A stretch of 64,000 bases of DNA. Source: an uncultured bacterium (GTDB lineage: Bacteria > Elusimicrobiota > Elusimicrobia > Elusimicrobiales > Elusimicrobiaceae). The stretch is from assembly GCA_949294095.1 (NCBI GenBank), contig CASFFZ010000010.1, forward strand, positions 62,001 through 126,000, in the 5' to 3' direction. Below, piece by piece: positions 34,863 through 43,871 of this stretch (its first letter is position 1; each line of letters begins with the position of its first letter). The position numbers and the translations under genes are program-made. The notes under the pieces were generated by a model. The model did no database searches, was not told the DNA's origin, and was given only the letters and a program-made list of their open reading frames with translations.

Positions 34863-35359
34863 TGCCCAAGGCCGTGCTCGCTTTGGGGAGCAACATTCCC
34901 CCCGCCAAAGAAAATATAGACCGCGCCATCGCGTCCCTCAGCGCCTTGGGAACGGTCAAGGAAGTGGCGCCGTATATCGTTTCCAAGCCGGAAGGCTTTG
35001 CCGAACAACCCGATTTTATCAATACGGTGCTGATTTTAAGCACTCCCTATCAGCCCCTGCCGCTTCTTAAAAAATTAAAAGCGCTGGAAACCCGGCTGGG
35101 CCGCACGCCTACTTTTAAAAACGGGCCGCGCGTGATTGATTTGGACATTCTTTTTTACGACGATCAAGTTTTGTTTGAAGACGACGACGAGTACCCGCTT
35201 TTCATTCCGCACCCGCGCCTGCAGGAGCGGGAGTTTGTTTTAAAGCCGCTGTCGTATATTCTGGCCGACTTCGTCCACCCCAAGCTGGGCAAACCCGTCT
35301 ACCGCCTGTACCGGGAACTGATGAAGAAAAAAGGCAAACCCGACTGCCGCATTTTGTAA
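34862..35359 (+). CDS. folK: 6-hydroxymethyl-7,8-dihydropterin pyrophosphokinase
   Basis: FolK transfers pyrophosphate from ATP to 6-hydroxymethyldihydropterin, making the FolP substrate. The 165-residue protein shows LALGSNIPP, the substrate loop around RTPTFKNGPRVIDLDILFYD and the C-terminal IPHPRLQEREFVLKPL. The start overlaps the upstream stop (TAATG). It closes the folate part of the operon. Confidence 0.96.
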   Translation: MPKAVLALGSNIPPAKENIDRAIASLSALGTVKEVAPYIVSKPEGFAEQPDFINTVLILSTPYQPLPLLKKLKALETRLGRTPTFKNGPRVIDLDILFYDDQVLFEDDDEYPLFIPHPRLQEREFVLKPLSYILADFVHPKLGKPVYRLYRELMKKKGKPDCRIL

Positions 35360-35419
35360 TACGGGCGCCGCACGCAGCCGCGCCCCACGGCAATTGACGT
35401 AAAAAACCGCAAATTAAAC

Positions 35420-35447
35420 TTTGCATTTTCTGAAAAAAAAGTAAAAT
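35420..35447 (+). promoter_or_regulatory. Putative promoter of the OmpA/glycine-zipper lipoprotein
   Basis: TTTGCA, a 16-bp A-rich spacer and TAAAAT lie about 35 nt upstream of the ATG. Confidence 0.35.
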
Positions 35448-35482
35448 GTAAATATCTTTATTTTACAAGGAGACACAACTCA

Positions 35483-36118
35483 ATGAAAAAAGTGATTCTG
35501 CTTTGTATGGCCGTATCGCTGTTGGGTACCGCCTGCACCACCCCCGGCAAGAGAACCGCCTGGGGCGCCGCCGGAGGAGCCGCCGTGGGCGCGGCCGCCG
35601 GAGCCATCATCGCCAACAATACGGGCGGCAAAAGCGAAACCGGCGCCATCTACGGCGCTTTGGCCGGTTTAGCCGCCGGCGGATTGCTGGGCAACTACTA
35701 CGACAAACAGGCCAAAGAACTGGCCGCCATCGCCGAAGTGGTAAAGTCGGACAGCGGCATCCAGGTCTTCTTAAAGAACGACATTTTGTTTGCCACCGGC
35801 AGCTCGGAACTGACCGCCGCTTCCATGCAAACGCTGACGGATCTGAACCGCGTGCTTAAAAAATATCCCAAAAACCGCATCGTCGTGCAGGGATATACCG
35901 ACTCCACCGGTTCCGACGCCATCAACGACAAACTTTCCACCCAACGCGCCAAAGCCGTGTACGACTTTTTGTTGGGCAGCGGTTTGAAAACGATGAGCAT
36001 CACCTACATCGGCTACGGTTCTTCCAACCCGATCGCCAGCAACGCCACTGCGGCCGGCCGTGCGCAGAACCGCCGCGTCGTGCTGCAAATTACCGCCAAC
36101 GAAAAAGATTTGCAATAA
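35483..36118 (+). CDS. OmpA-family lipoprotein with glycine-zipper domain (YiaD-like)
   Basis: This is a 211-residue predicted lipoprotein (MKKVILLCMAVSLLGTACTT, lipobox GTAC). Residues about 28-75 are a glycine zipper (AAGGAAVGAAAGAII ... GALAGLAAGGLLG), which forms tight helix pairs in membranes. A C-terminal OmpA domain follows, with VQGYTDSTGSDAINDKLSTQ and AQNRRVVL for peptidoglycan binding. The combination matches YiaD-type envelope proteins. AAGGAG precedes the ATG and a strong terminator follows. Confidence 0.92.
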   Translation: MKKVILLCMAVSLLGTACTTPGKRTAWGAAGGAAVGAAAGAIIANNTGGKSETGAIYGALAGLAAGGLLGNYYDKQAKELAAIAEVVKSDSGIQVFLKNDILFATGSSELTAASMQTLTDLNRVLKKYPKNRIVVQGYTDSTGSDAINDKLSTQRAKAVYDFLLGSGLKTMSITYIGYGSSNPIASNATAAGRAQNRRVVLQITANEKDLQ

Positions 36119-36134
36119 ACCTTTTTCTGTGCAC

Positions 36135-36163
36135 AAACGGGGCCGCTAGGGGCCCCGTTTTTT
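36135..36163 (+). terminator. Terminator of the OmpA/glycine-zipper gene
   Basis: ACGGGGCC and GGCCCCGT form a stem followed by T7. Confidence 0.88.
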
Positions 36164-36258
36164 TATGTTTTTTACGTAAGAATTAAAAAAGAATTTTTCT
36201 TATTTTCTCCGTCAAAAAAATACGCCAAAAAGAAGTGGAAAAAAAGACGGCAATTTGC

Positions 36259-36264
36259 TATCTT
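36259..36264 (+). promoter_or_regulatory. TATCTT box 7 nt before the SirB1-like ATG (leaderless-type)
   Basis: TATCTT, 7 nt and ATG, without a Shine-Dalgarno sequence. It is the weakest box of this class. Confidence 0.3.
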
Positions 36265-36271
36265 GTAATAT

Positions 36272-37117
36272 ATGCAAATACTGGGACACGACGGCCTGAA
36301 GGCGCTGATTAAATTATTGGAAACCGAGTCGGACACCTACGGCCCGGTGCTTAAAAGCGCCCTGGCGGACGCCATAAAAACCAATCCCGCCCAGGTACAG
36401 CAGGTGATGGAAGAAGAATTTAAAACCTCCGCTCCGCGCGCCGTTTTAAGCACGCTGGAAGAAATCTGCTGGGAAGATCTTTCCGCCGCGCTGGCCCGTT
36501 TTTCCGCCAAGATTAACCCGGATTTGGAAGAAGGCCTGGCCTTGCTTTCCAAATTTACTTCTCCCACCACCGCCCGCGGCGACGTGTCCGCCCCGTTGGA
36601 CAAAATGGCCGCATCCCTGCGCCCGGTACTCTTAAACGCCAAAAATTACACGGAAATCGCCGCCGTACTGGGTCATTACATTTTTCAAATAGAAGGTTTT
36701 ACGCCGCTGCAGACAAATACCAATATCAAGGACATTTCTTTTGCGCGCTTCCTGCGCAAAAAAAGAGGCTCCAGCCTCTGCGTGGGCTGCTTGTACGCCT
36801 GCTTGGGGCAGCGGTATGGAATGGATATTTCGCTGGTGGACTTGGCCGGGCGCGTATTGGTGCATGTGCGCGATTTTGCCCATTTGCAATCTTTGTTTGT
36901 AGACCCGCTGGATAACGGCAAAATTTTAACGGAAGCCGACTGCCGCCGCTATATCCGCTCCCGCCAGATTGCGTGGAACGACGATTTTTTTGCCCCGCTT
37001 TCTTCCCGCCAAATCATCCGCCGGTTTATTGCCAATATGATTTTCATCCTCAATAAACTGCGCGACGAACGGCGGCTGAAATACCTGCGAAACTATTTGG
37101 AAATTATAAAAAATTAA
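36272..37117 (+). CDS. SirB1/transglutaminase-like family protein
   Basis: The central part of this 281-residue protein (VLGHYIFQIEGF ... FARFLRKKRGSSLCVGCLYACLGQRYGMDISLVDLAGRVLV) matches the pattern of the transglutaminase-like SirB1 family (long helix, RRG motif, then a strand ending at a GHFLV-like site). The usual catalytic His/Asp are not clear, so enzymatic activity is uncertain; two Cys lie in the RGSSLCVGC stretch. The N-terminal 110 residues are helical and unmatched. It has no signal peptide. It precedes the nfeD-stomatin pair by 15 nt and may be in the same operon. Confidence 0.6.
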   Translation: MQILGHDGLKALIKLLETESDTYGPVLKSALADAIKTNPAQVQQVMEEEFKTSAPRAVLSTLEEICWEDLSAALARFSAKINPDLEEGLALLSKFTSPTTARGDVSAPLDKMAASLRPVLLNAKNYTEIAAVLGHYIFQIEGFTPLQTNTNIKDISFARFLRKKRGSSLCVGCLYACLGQRYGMDISLVDLAGRVLVHVRDFAHLQSLFVDPLDNGKILTEADCRRYIRSRQIAWNDDFFAPLSSRQIIRRFIANMIFILNKLRDERRLKYLRNYLEIIKN

Positions 37118-37132
37118 CCGCTGGGAGGTGCC

Positions 37133-37558
37133 ATGAATTATTATGTATGGCTGATTTTGGCCGTAGGCTGTTTTGTGGGCGAATTATTTACGATGGAATT
37201 TTCGCTGGCTTGCTTGGGGCTGGGGCTGGCGGGCGCTTCGCTGACCGCGTGGCTGGGGGCCGGCCTGTGGGGGCAAGCGGGCGTGTTTGCCGCGGTGGCG
37301 GCAGCGGCGTGGCTGGGCATACGCCCGTTGGCAAAGCGGCATTTTTACCGCCATGCAATCCATGTAAAAACCCCCGCCGAAGAAGTCATCGGAAAAACCG
37401 CCGTAACGGAAACGGAAGTCGGCCCGCTTCTTAACAACGGACGCGTAAAAGTAGCCGGCGAAAGCTGGAAAGCCACCTCCCGCCAGCAGTTAAGCGCCGG
37501 CACGGAATGCGTGGTAGAAAAGTTGGACGGCGTTACCTTAACCGTACGCCCCAAATAA
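37133..37558 (+). CDS. NfeD family membrane protein
   Basis: This 141-residue short NfeD protein has two or three N-terminal transmembrane helices (about residues 3-65, Gly/Ala/Trp rich) and a C-terminal OB-fold (IGKTAVTETEVGPLLNNGRVKVAGESWKA). Short NfeD proteins pair with stomatin/SPFH proteins in the inner membrane and are thought to organise membrane microdomains. The stomatin gene starts 19 nt downstream. GGGAGG precedes the ATG. Confidence 0.9.
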   Translation: MNYYVWLILAVGCFVGELFTMEFSLACLGLGLAGASLTAWLGAGLWGQAGVFAAVAAAAWLGIRPLAKRHFYRHAIHVKTPAEEVIGKTAVTETEVGPLLNNGRVKVAGESWKATSRQQLSAGTECVVEKLDGVTLTVRPK

Positions 37559-37577
37559 AATTCATCAGGAGAGAGAC

Positions 37578-38588
37578 ATGCAAATCAACGACTTAGGAGT
37601 AGTCTTATTGCTGGCCTTGATTGTTTTTATCATTGTGATCATCACCAAAGGGATTGTCATCGTCAAACAAGCGCAGGTGGTAATTATTGAACGCTTTGGA
37701 AAATACCTGCAAATCCTTACCCCGGGCATTAACTGGATTATCCCGATTATGGACAAGCCTCATTTAATGGAATGGCGCGAAAACCGGGACTATATGGACG
37801 GCTCCGGCCGGGTGCGCTCCGTGCCGATTACCGAAATGCGCGACGTGATTGATATGCGCGAAACCGTGTACGACTTGCCCCGCCAAAGCGTGATTACCAA
37901 AGACAACGTGGGCATTGAAATCAACGCGCTGCTATATTTCCAGATCACCGATCCCATCAACGCGGCCTACAAAGTGGAATCGCTGCCCACCGCCATTGAA
38001 AAGCTGACGCAGACCACCTTAAGAAACATCATCGGCGAAATGGATTTAGACCAAACGCTCACTTCGCGTGAAATTATCAAAAGCAAGCTGCAGGTCATCT
38101 TGGATGAAGCCACCAACAAATGGGGCGTGAAAGTAAACCGCGTGGAACTGCAGGACATTATTCCCCCCGCCGCCATCCGCGAAGCCATGGAAAAACAAAT
38201 GAAGGCCGAACGCGACCGCCGCGCCATGGTAACGGAGGCGGAAGGAACGAAAACCGCCCAAATTTTAAAGGCGGAAGCCGTGCGGGAATCCGAGATCAAA
38301 AAAGCGGAAGGGATGAAGCAAGCCGCCATTTTGGAAGCGGAAGGTATTTCGGAAGCCAAGATCAAAGTGGCCCAGGCCGAGGCCGAGGCCGTCAAAATTG
38401 TGGCTTCCACCGTGGCCCAATCCTCCAATCCGGCCAGCTATATGATTTCGCTTAAATACATTGAAGCCCTGACTAAAATGACCGAAGGCAAAGACAACAA
38501 AATCATCTACATGCCTTATGAAGCTTCCAATGTACTGGGCGCCGTGGCCGCCATTAAAGATTTAACGGGCGGTGTGCCGGCCAAGTAA
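37578..38588 (+). CDS. SPFH/stomatin family protein (slipin/QmcA-like)
   Basis: This 336-residue protein has one N-terminal membrane helix (about residues 6-28), then the SPFH/band-7 domain (VIVKQAQVVIIERFGKYLQ ... RQSVITKDNVGIEINALLYFQITDP) and an Ala/Glu-rich coiled coil (about 225-285, with repeated AEG.KQAAILEAEG). It should assemble into large cages at the inner membrane. The nfeD-stomatin gene pair is a long-known arrangement. GGAGAG precedes the ATG. Confidence 0.95.
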   Translation: MQINDLGVVLLLALIVFIIVIITKGIVIVKQAQVVIIERFGKYLQILTPGINWIIPIMDKPHLMEWRENRDYMDGSGRVRSVPITEMRDVIDMRETVYDLPRQSVITKDNVGIEINALLYFQITDPINAAYKVESLPTAIEKLTQTTLRNIIGEMDLDQTLTSREIIKSKLQVILDEATNKWGVKVNRVELQDIIPPAAIREAMEKQMKAERDRRAMVTEAEGTKTAQILKAEAVRESEIKKAEGMKQAAILEAEGISEAKIKVAQAEAEAVKIVASTVAQSSNPASYMISLKYIEALTKMTEGKDNKIIYMPYEASNVLGAVAAIKDLTGGVPAK

Positions 38589-38653
38589 AAAATTCCCCGC
38601 CCCAACCGGGGCAACAGGCGGCCGCCTCCGCGGCATGAGCTGTTTTCAATCTA

Positions 38654-38684
38654 CAAAAAACCCGCTATCAAGCGGGTTTTTTGG
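38654..38684. terminator. Bidirectional terminator between the stomatin gene and a pilin gene
   Basis: AAACCCGCT and AGCGGGTTT form a stem with a short loop, with A and T runs on both sides. Confidence 0.87.
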
Positions 38685-38724
38685 GGTAAAATTTACGTTT
38701 TTTGTGCTCCGTACGCCCAAAGGA

Positions 38725-39249
38725 TTAATACGGAGTAACGCCTTCCTGGTACAAATCCAACGATTTGCATACCGCCAGGCTGGTTTCATTAGAAGCGGTG
38801 CATGCCAACGAAGCGCCTTTGCCGCCGGTGCCCCGCACATACGGATTCCACAGAACGTAATTATATTTCGTTCCGCCCAGCCGGGTGGCCGTTACGCCGG
38901 GGCAATCCGTCCCCGGAATGACGGCATTGGAGGCATTGTTAAGCTGGAATTCAAAGTCCTTGGTCGTAATAATCGTTTTGTTGTCGTTCAGTTCGCCCGG
39001 ATACGAAATGGCAAGCTTGCTAAACGACTCCGGGCAGGCGTTATCGCCGGTTCTCCCCGCGGCATAAGCATACACGGCATCGTTTAAGGCTTTCAGCCCG
39101 GCCATGGCTTCCACCGCGCGGGCACGCTCAATAGAGCGCGTATAGTTCGGCAAGGCCACCGCCATCAGCACGCCGATAATCAACACAACGGTCAACAACT
39201 CAATTAACGTAAACCCTTTGCGCAAAACATGCACTTGGTATTTTTTCAT
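38725..39249 (-). CDS. Type IV pilin-like prepilin (paralogue 2)
   Basis: This 174-residue protein has a longer leader than its paralogues (MKKYQVHVLRKG), cut before FTLIELLTVVLIIGVLMAVA. The globular part has Cys pairs (DNACPES with TDCPGV, and SLACTAS with AVCKSL) and a unique sequence. GGAGGG precedes the ATG. It is immediately downstream of dapL on the same strand but has its own promoter-like sequence. Confidence 0.92.
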   Translation of the reverse strand: MKKYQVHVLRKGFTLIELLTVVLIIGVLMAVALPNYTRSIERARAVEAMAGLKALNDAVYAYAAGRTGDNACPESFSKLAISYPGELNDNKTIITTKDFEFQLNNASNAVIPGTDCPGVTATRLGGTKYNYVLWNPYVRGTGGKGASLACTASNETSLAVCKSLDLYQEGVTPY

Positions 39250-39267
39250 AAACCCTCCTTGGGAAGT

Positions 39268-39296
39268 ATTTTAGCAAAATCGGTTTAAAACGTCAG
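39268..39296 (-). promoter_or_regulatory. Promoter of pilin paralogue 2
   Basis: On the minus strand CTGACG, a 17-bp spacer and TAAAAT overlap the end of dapL. Confidence 0.45.
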
Positions 39297-40514
39297 ATGC
39301 GCAATCCGGCCGGCGGCGGCCTGCGTCAGTTCGGGCGTATTAAAAGCCGTTAAACGGAAATACCCTTCCCCGCACGCGCCAAACCCTACGCCCGGCGTAC
39401 CCACCACGCCGGCTTGGCTTAACAGCCGGTCAAAAAACGTCCACGAATCAAGGCCTTTCGGCGTTTTAAGCCAGATATAAGGGGCGTTTACGCCGCCAAA
39501 GGCTTTCAAGCCGGCCGTCTGCAGGGCCTGCAAAATAACTTGGGCGTTTTTTTGGTACACTTCAATCACGCGGCGGATTTGGGCCTGCCCCATCGGGGTA
39601 AACACGGCTTGCGCCGCGCGTTGGACGATGTAGGGCACGCCGTTAAACTTGGTGGTCTGCCGGCGCAGCCACAGCGCATTTAGCGCGTGCGGCTTGCCCG
39701 CCCGGTCGTATACCTGCAGGGCTTTGGGCACCACCGTATAAGCACAGCGCGTGCCGGTAAACCCGGCTGTTTTGGAGAACGAGCGAAACTCCACCGCCAC
39801 TTCTTGCGCGCCGGGGATTTCGTAAATGGAATGGGGCACATCCGGCTGGGTAATAAAGGCTTCGTAGGCCGAATCGTATAAAATAACGCTGTTGTGCTGG
39901 GCGGCCCAGTCCACCCATTTTTTCAGTTCGCTGCGCGTCATGGCCGCACCGGTAGGGTTATTGGGAGAACATAAATACACCAAATCCACCCGTTCCCGGG
40001 GCAAATCGGGGATAAAACCGTTCTCTTCCGTACACGGCAAGTACACAATTCCGCCGAAGCGTCCGTTTTCAAAATTGCCCGTGCGCCCCGCCATCACGTT
40101 GGTATCCAAATACACGGGGTACACCGGATCCTGCAAAGCGACTTTGCAGGACACGTCAAATAATTCCTGAAAGTTGGCCACATCGCTTTTGGCGCCGTCG
40201 CTTACGAAAATTTCATCGGCTTGCAGCGCGATGTTTCTGTCCAGATAATCGTGTTTCAAAATAGCTTCCCGCAAAAACGCGTATCCCTGCTCCGGCCCGT
40301 AGCCGCGGAATGTTTCGGCGCGGCCCATTTCATCCGACGCTTGATGCAGCGCCTCCACCACCGCCGGCACCAGCGGGCGGGAAACGTCTCCAATTCCCAG
40401 GCGGATAATGTCTTGGGTGGGATGTTCCTGCTGGTAAGCGGCCACTTTTTTGGCAATCGTAGAGAAGAGATAGCTGCCGGGCAGTTTTAAATAATTTTCG
40501 TTTAAAAGGCTCAT
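39285..40514 (-). CDS. dapL: LL-diaminopimelate aminotransferase
   Basis: DapL converts tetrahydrodipicolinate to LL-diaminopimelate in one step, bypassing the succinylase and acetylase branches of lysine and peptidoglycan synthesis. The 409-residue PLP enzyme has [34 protein letters not shown] and the PLP lysine in [16 protein letters not shown]. It overlaps dapF by 4 nt, which firmly ties it to this pathway. GGGGGA precedes the ATG. Confidence 0.96.
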   Translation of the reverse strand: MSLLNENYLKLPGSYLFSTIAKKVAAYQQEHPTQDIIRLGIGDVSRPLVPAVVEALHQASDEMGRAETFRGYGPEQGYAFLREAILKHDYLDRNIALQADEIFVSDGAKSDVANFQELFDVSCKVALQDPVYPVYLDTNVMAGRTGNFENGRFGGIVYLPCTEENGFIPDLPRERVDLVYLCSPNNPTGAAMTRSELKKWVDWAAQHNSVILYDSAYEAFITQPDVPHSIYEIPGAQEVAVEFRSFSKTAGFTGTRCAYTVVPKALQVYDRAGKPHALNALWLRRQTTKFNGVPYIVQRAAQAVFTPMGQAQIRRVIEVYQKNAQVILQALQTAGLKAFGGVNAPYIWLKTPKGLDSWTFFDRLLSQAGVVGTPGVGFGACGEGYFRLTAFNTPELTQAAAGRIAHLTF

Positions 40515-41347
40515 TTTTCCCCCTTATACTCTCCGGTAAACACTTCAGAGGCGGTTCCGGTCATTAGGATATTTTTCCCGGCCGGCCATTCAATCAGCAA
40601 TTCGCCGCCGTCCAATTTTACGGTAACATAGTCGTTGGTTTTATGATTTAGCACACACGCCGCCACCGCCGCACAGGCGCCCGTGCCGCAGGCTTGCGTC
40701 ACCCCGGCGCCGCGTTCCCACACGCGCATGCGAATGGTGGCGTTGTTGAGAATTTGTACAAATTCCACATTGGTTTTGCGCGGGAAAGCTTCGTGTGTTT
40801 CCAGCGCGGGGCCCCACACTTCCAGCGGGATTTTTTCGGCATTTTCCACAAAAATCACAAAATGCGGATTGCCCATGGAAACCGCCGTGCCGCAAAACTC
40901 CGTCCCGCACGCGCGCAGCGCTACATTAACGGCACGCTCGTGCGCAAGGCCCGTCATCGGGATTTCCCCCCTTCTCAGGCGCGGCATGCCCATATCCACC
41001 CGCACCCGGGAGGAAGCCTCGTCCATAATTTCGGTACGAATCAGCCCCGCCAGCGTTTCTAAGGTAATTTCCCGCTTGGGCACAAGGCCCCGGCGGTATA
41101 GATGCAGCGCCACACAGCGCGAGGCGTTGCCGCACATTTCGGCCTCACTTCCGTCGGAATTAATAATTTGCATGCGCATATCGGCCTTTTCAGAAGGGAG
41201 CAACAGCACCAGTCCGTCCGCCCCCACGCCAAAATGACGGTTGCACAGGCGAAGGGCCAGCTCTCCGGGGTGTTGCACCCCGCGGGCCGTTTCGCCGTCC
41301 AAAACAATAAAATCGTTTCCCAGTCCGGTATATTTAGTAAATTGCAT
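40511..41347 (-). CDS. dapF: Diaminopimelate epimerase
   Basis: DapF interconverts LL- and meso-diaminopimelate, the form used in peptidoglycan and for lysine. The 278-residue protein has both catalytic Cys motifs, EMCGNASRC and [10 protein letters not shown], and the start [15 protein letters not shown]. It leads the dapF-dapL unit. No Shine-Dalgarno sequence precedes the ATG; instead TAAAAT lies 6 nt upstream, so this operon may be leaderless. Confidence 0.96.
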   Translation of the reverse strand: MQFTKYTGLGNDFIVLDGETARGVQHPGELALRLCNRHFGVGADGLVLLLPSEKADMRMQIINSDGSEAEMCGNASRCVALHLYRRGLVPKREITLETLAGLIRTEIMDEASSRVRVDMGMPRLRRGEIPMTGLAHERAVNVALRACGTEFCGTAVSMGNPHFVIFVENAEKIPLEVWGPALETHEAFPRKTNVEFVQILNNATIRMRVWERGAGVTQACGTGACAAVAACVLNHKTNDYVTVKLDGGELLIEWPAGKNILMTGTASEVFTGEYKGEK

Positions 41348-41353
41348 ATGTTT

Positions 41354-41359
41354 ATTTTA
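41354..41359 (-). promoter_or_regulatory. TAAAAT box 6 nt before dapF (leaderless-type)
   Basis: On the minus strand TAAAAT, 6 nt (AAACAT) and ATG, with no Shine-Dalgarno sequence. No good -35 is seen. Confidence 0.4.
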
Positions 41360-41421
41360 TAAAAAAACGGGGCCTCAATTTGATAAGATATTTTTATCTT
41401 AACCGAAGGGGTACAGAATTT

Positions 41422-41964
41422 ATGGAATTAATGGATGTTATTAAAGCGCGCCGCAGCGTGCGCAAATATCAGGATAAACCCGTAGAGCGGGAAAAAATAA
41501 ATGCTTGCCTGGAAGCCGCACGCCTGGCGCCTTCCGCCTGCAACTCCCAGCCGTGGCACTACATTGTGATTGACGACCCAAAAGTAAAAGAAGCCTTCTG
41601 CAAAGAAGCTTTTTCCGGCGTGTATGCGATGACCAAATTTGCCGAAAAAGCCCCCGTTCTCATTGCCGCGGTGTCGGACAAAGGCTCTTTTACCAGCCGG
41701 CTGGGTAATTTCTTCCGCCGGACGGAATTTTATCTGGTAGACCAAGGTATCTCCGGTGAGCATTTGGTGCTGCGCGCACAGGACTTGGGGTTGGGAACCT
41801 GCTGGATCGGCTGGTTAAATTCCGACAAGGCGGAAAAATTTTTCCACCTGCCCAAAGGCAAAAAAATCGAACACTTGATTGCTCTGGGCTACCCCGCCGA
41901 AGAACCGGCCCCGCGCCCGCGCGAAACGCTGGAACAGATCGTAAGCTATAACGAATACAAATAA
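41422..41964 (+). CDS. Nitroreductase family protein
   Basis: This 180-residue FMN-dependent oxidoreductase has MDVIKARRSVRKYQDKPV, the FMN-binding SACNSQPWHYIV and the dimer segment LGLGTCWIGWLN. Substrates of this family range from nitroaromatics to quinones and iodotyrosine; none can be deduced here. The ATG at 41422 follows AAGGGG by about 10 nt; an ATG three codons later is possible. A strong terminator follows. Confidence 0.9.
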   Translation: MELMDVIKARRSVRKYQDKPVEREKINACLEAARLAPSACNSQPWHYIVIDDPKVKEAFCKEAFSGVYAMTKFAEKAPVLIAAVSDKGSFTSRLGNFFRRTEFYLVDQGISGEHLVLRAQDLGLGTCWIGWLNSDKAEKFFHLPKGKKIEHLIALGYPAEEPAPRPRETLEQIVSYNEYK

Positions 41965-41975
41965 GCGAAGTCCCG

Positions 41976-42008
41976 CAAAAAAGGCTCCTTTGAAGGAGCC
42001 TTTTTTTA
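41976..42008. terminator. Bidirectional terminator between nitroreductase and glycosyltransferase genes
   Basis: AAGGCTCCTT and AAGGAGCCTT form a stem with flanking A and T runs; the stop of the convergent gene lies at its right edge. Confidence 0.88.
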
Positions 42009-43211
42009 TTTTTCAAACTTTTCTTTAAACCACTTAATTACCCAATCGGGTTTGTAATCAATAATTTTTTTATTGTGCCGGGTATAGCTTTCCGGCGGGG
42101 CAAAAAGCTGTTTCTCCCGCGGCACATGCGGATAGATATAGTTGGTAACCACCTCTATATTGGGGTACCACAAATTGTGCACCTTTTTGTCTATCCAGTG
42201 CTGCAGGCCCAAGTTGGGCAACCGCAGCCCCGCAGAAGCCGCCCAAAATACGGAATTAACCGCAATCACGTACAGCGGAAACTCGCCCTTGAGAATAGAC
42301 AAGAACTGCCACGTCTGGTTAATGGCCAGTTTCTTAATATCAATTTCCAAATAGTCGGGGTTGTCCGTGGGGCCGCCTTTGGTAACACTCATGACGAAAT
42401 AGCCTTCTTGAATAAGCCCCTGCGCCAAGGCCTTCATATGCGGATACACATAATTAGACCCGCGGGAATCCAACTGCAAAAACACAACGCCTTTCTTGCC
42501 CTGCGCCCCGCGGCGCGCCCGGGCCAAATAATCCGCCACCGCAGGGGCAATGTCCTTGGCAAAATACATCACGGGAGCCGGCACATCCGTCGGTACAGGC
42601 AGGGAAAACGTTTCAAACAAATTGGTTACGCGGTGGCCTACGTGCACGCCGTAATCGTAATAAACGGGAACGGCCAAAAAACCTTCCGGAATGTCTTTAA
42701 AGGCGTCTGAATAATCGTAATTTTTCCAAATCAGCGGGTGCCGGGTGCCGTTAAAATAGAACACTTTTTCAAAGTTCGGGTTTTCCGCCAGCAGTTTGCC
42801 CACCAGCGGGGAATTATTTCGGTCAAACTGGGCGCCCACATAGGCGTAAAACGGCAAACGCGGAAATTTTTGCTTTAAAGCCGCCAGCATGGGCGTGGTA
42901 TAGAGGTAGTCGCCGATCCCCATAAAAAAAATCAGCGCCACCCCTTTTACGTTGGGGTTGGCCGCAAGGGCTTTGTCCAAATCGTAATAAACGTGTTCGC
43001 GGCGGTAGAGCGGGCGGCAAATGCGGTACCAATTTTTGTCCAGCGGCAATGTTTCTTGTACGGATTTGGCGGGTTGGTGTTTGCGGTCAAACTGATACCA
43101 TACGGGCGTAGGGGTATGAATAAAAAAGAAAATTTTATGCCACAGCCAGCGCAGCGTTTCGTACGCTACGCACAGCGGGCGGAAAGAATAAATCCAATGC
43201 TTTAGAGACAT
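42006..43211 (-). CDS. Glycosyltransferase family 9-like protein (heptosyltransferase-like)
   Basis: This 401-residue protein has the GT9 N-terminal signature ALIFFMGIGDYLYTTPMLAALKQKFP and YAYVGAQF, then a second half with FLQLDSRGSNYVYPHMKALAQGL and YVIAVNSVFWAASAGLRLPNLGL, matching a GT-B heptosyltransferase-like layout. Such enzymes add sugars to lipopolysaccharide core or other glycans at the inner membrane. The N-terminal 90 residues are an extra, aromatic-rich segment. The ATG has no Shine-Dalgarno sequence but a perfect TATAAT 6 nt upstream. Confidence 0.78.
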   Translation of the reverse strand: MSLKHWIYSFRPLCVAYETLRWLWHKIFFFIHTPTPVWYQFDRKHQPAKSVQETLPLDKNWYRICRPLYRREHVYYDLDKALAANPNVKGVALIFFMGIGDYLYTTPMLAALKQKFPRLPFYAYVGAQFDRNNSPLVGKLLAENPNFEKVFYFNGTRHPLIWKNYDYSDAFKDIPEGFLAVPVYYDYGVHVGHRVTNLFETFSLPVPTDVPAPVMYFAKDIAPAVADYLARARRGAQGKKGVVFLQLDSRGSNYVYPHMKALAQGLIQEGYFVMSVTKGGPTDNPDYLEIDIKKLAINQTWQFLSILKGEFPLYVIAVNSVFWAASAGLRLPNLGLQHWIDKKVHNLWYPNIEVVTNYIYPHVPREKQLFAPPESYTRHNKKIIDYKPDWVIKWFKEKFEK

Positions 43212-43217
43212 AGATAA

Positions 43218-43246
43218 ATTATATAAATTCGCATCGGGGGCGGCAA
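43218..43246 (-). promoter_or_regulatory. Strong leaderless-type promoter of the glycosyltransferase gene
   Basis: On the minus strand TTGCCG, a 17-bp spacer, TATAAT, 6 nt and the ATG. Both promoter boxes are good and the spacing puts the transcription start on the start codon. Confidence 0.65.
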
Positions 43247-43260
43247 AAAATTGTTACGCA

Positions 43261-43290
43261 TAAAAAACCCCGCCTGTCTCCAAGCGGGGA
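43261..43290 (-). terminator. Terminator of pilin paralogue 3
   Basis: On the minus strand CCCCGC and GCGGGG form a stem with a 10-nt loop followed by TTTTTT. Confidence 0.8.
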
Positions 43291-43310
43291 TAAAACGAAT
43301 GGGCGGCTGG

Positions 43311-43763
43311 TTACTGATAATTTTGCGTTCCCGACACCTGTTTTACGTTGATGGCTTTAAAAAATTCCTCGCACGAGCCCCCTTGGCAACTCCAATACAT
43401 CGATCCGCTGGGCATGTCCGATTCCGCCTCGTTTTTAACAAATACCCGGTACGCTTCAAACGTTCCCTCTTTATCCCATACAACCGCCGCACAGTTGCGG
43501 CTGCCCAGTTGGTTTACGCCAAATGACCAGTTTTTGGTGTCTGACGTTACCTTTACATCCAAATCCGACAGGCTGGCCGGGCAAGTGCGGTACGTCGTCG
43601 CATAAATAGAGGCCGCATCCAATATGTTTTTCGTGGTTACCACCGCTTCCGCCGCGCGGGCTTTGGCCACCGCTTTTTCATACTGCGGCAACGCAATGGA
43701 AGATAAAATTCCGATAATCAGCACCACTACCATGAGTTCAATTAACGTAAAACCCTGTTTCAT
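43311..43763 (-). CDS. Type IV pilin-like prepilin (paralogue 3)
   Basis: This 150-residue protein has the leader MKQG cut before FTLIELMVVVLIIGILSSIA with Glu+5. The globular part contains Cys residues in YRTCPASL and NCAAVVW and a C-terminal pair in YWSCQGGSCEEFF. AAGGAG precedes the ATG. It is a monocistronic unit; a TTGTTT, 16-bp, TATACT promoter is plausible upstream. Confidence 0.92.
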   Translation of the reverse strand: MKQGFTLIELMVVVLIIGILSSIALPQYEKAVAKARAAEAVVTTKNILDAASIYATTYRTCPASLSDLDVKVTSDTKNWSFGVNQLGSRNCAAVVWDKEGTFEAYRVFVKNEAESDMPSGSMYWSCQGGSCEEFFKAINVKQVSGTQNYQ

Positions 43764-43821
43764 GTCTTTCTCTCCTTAATCGGTAAAATCTATTTAATAG
43801 TATAACAAAAATCACGCACAA

Positions 43822-43858
43822 AACAACCGCCCCCGTATGTGGGAGCGGCTGTTTGTGA
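43822..43858 (-). terminator. Terminator of the DUF362 gene
   Basis: On the minus strand AGCCGCTCCC pairs imperfectly with GGGGGCGGTT, followed by a short T-rich run. Confidence 0.6.
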
Positions 43859-43871
43859 ACGGAGAAGCGGG

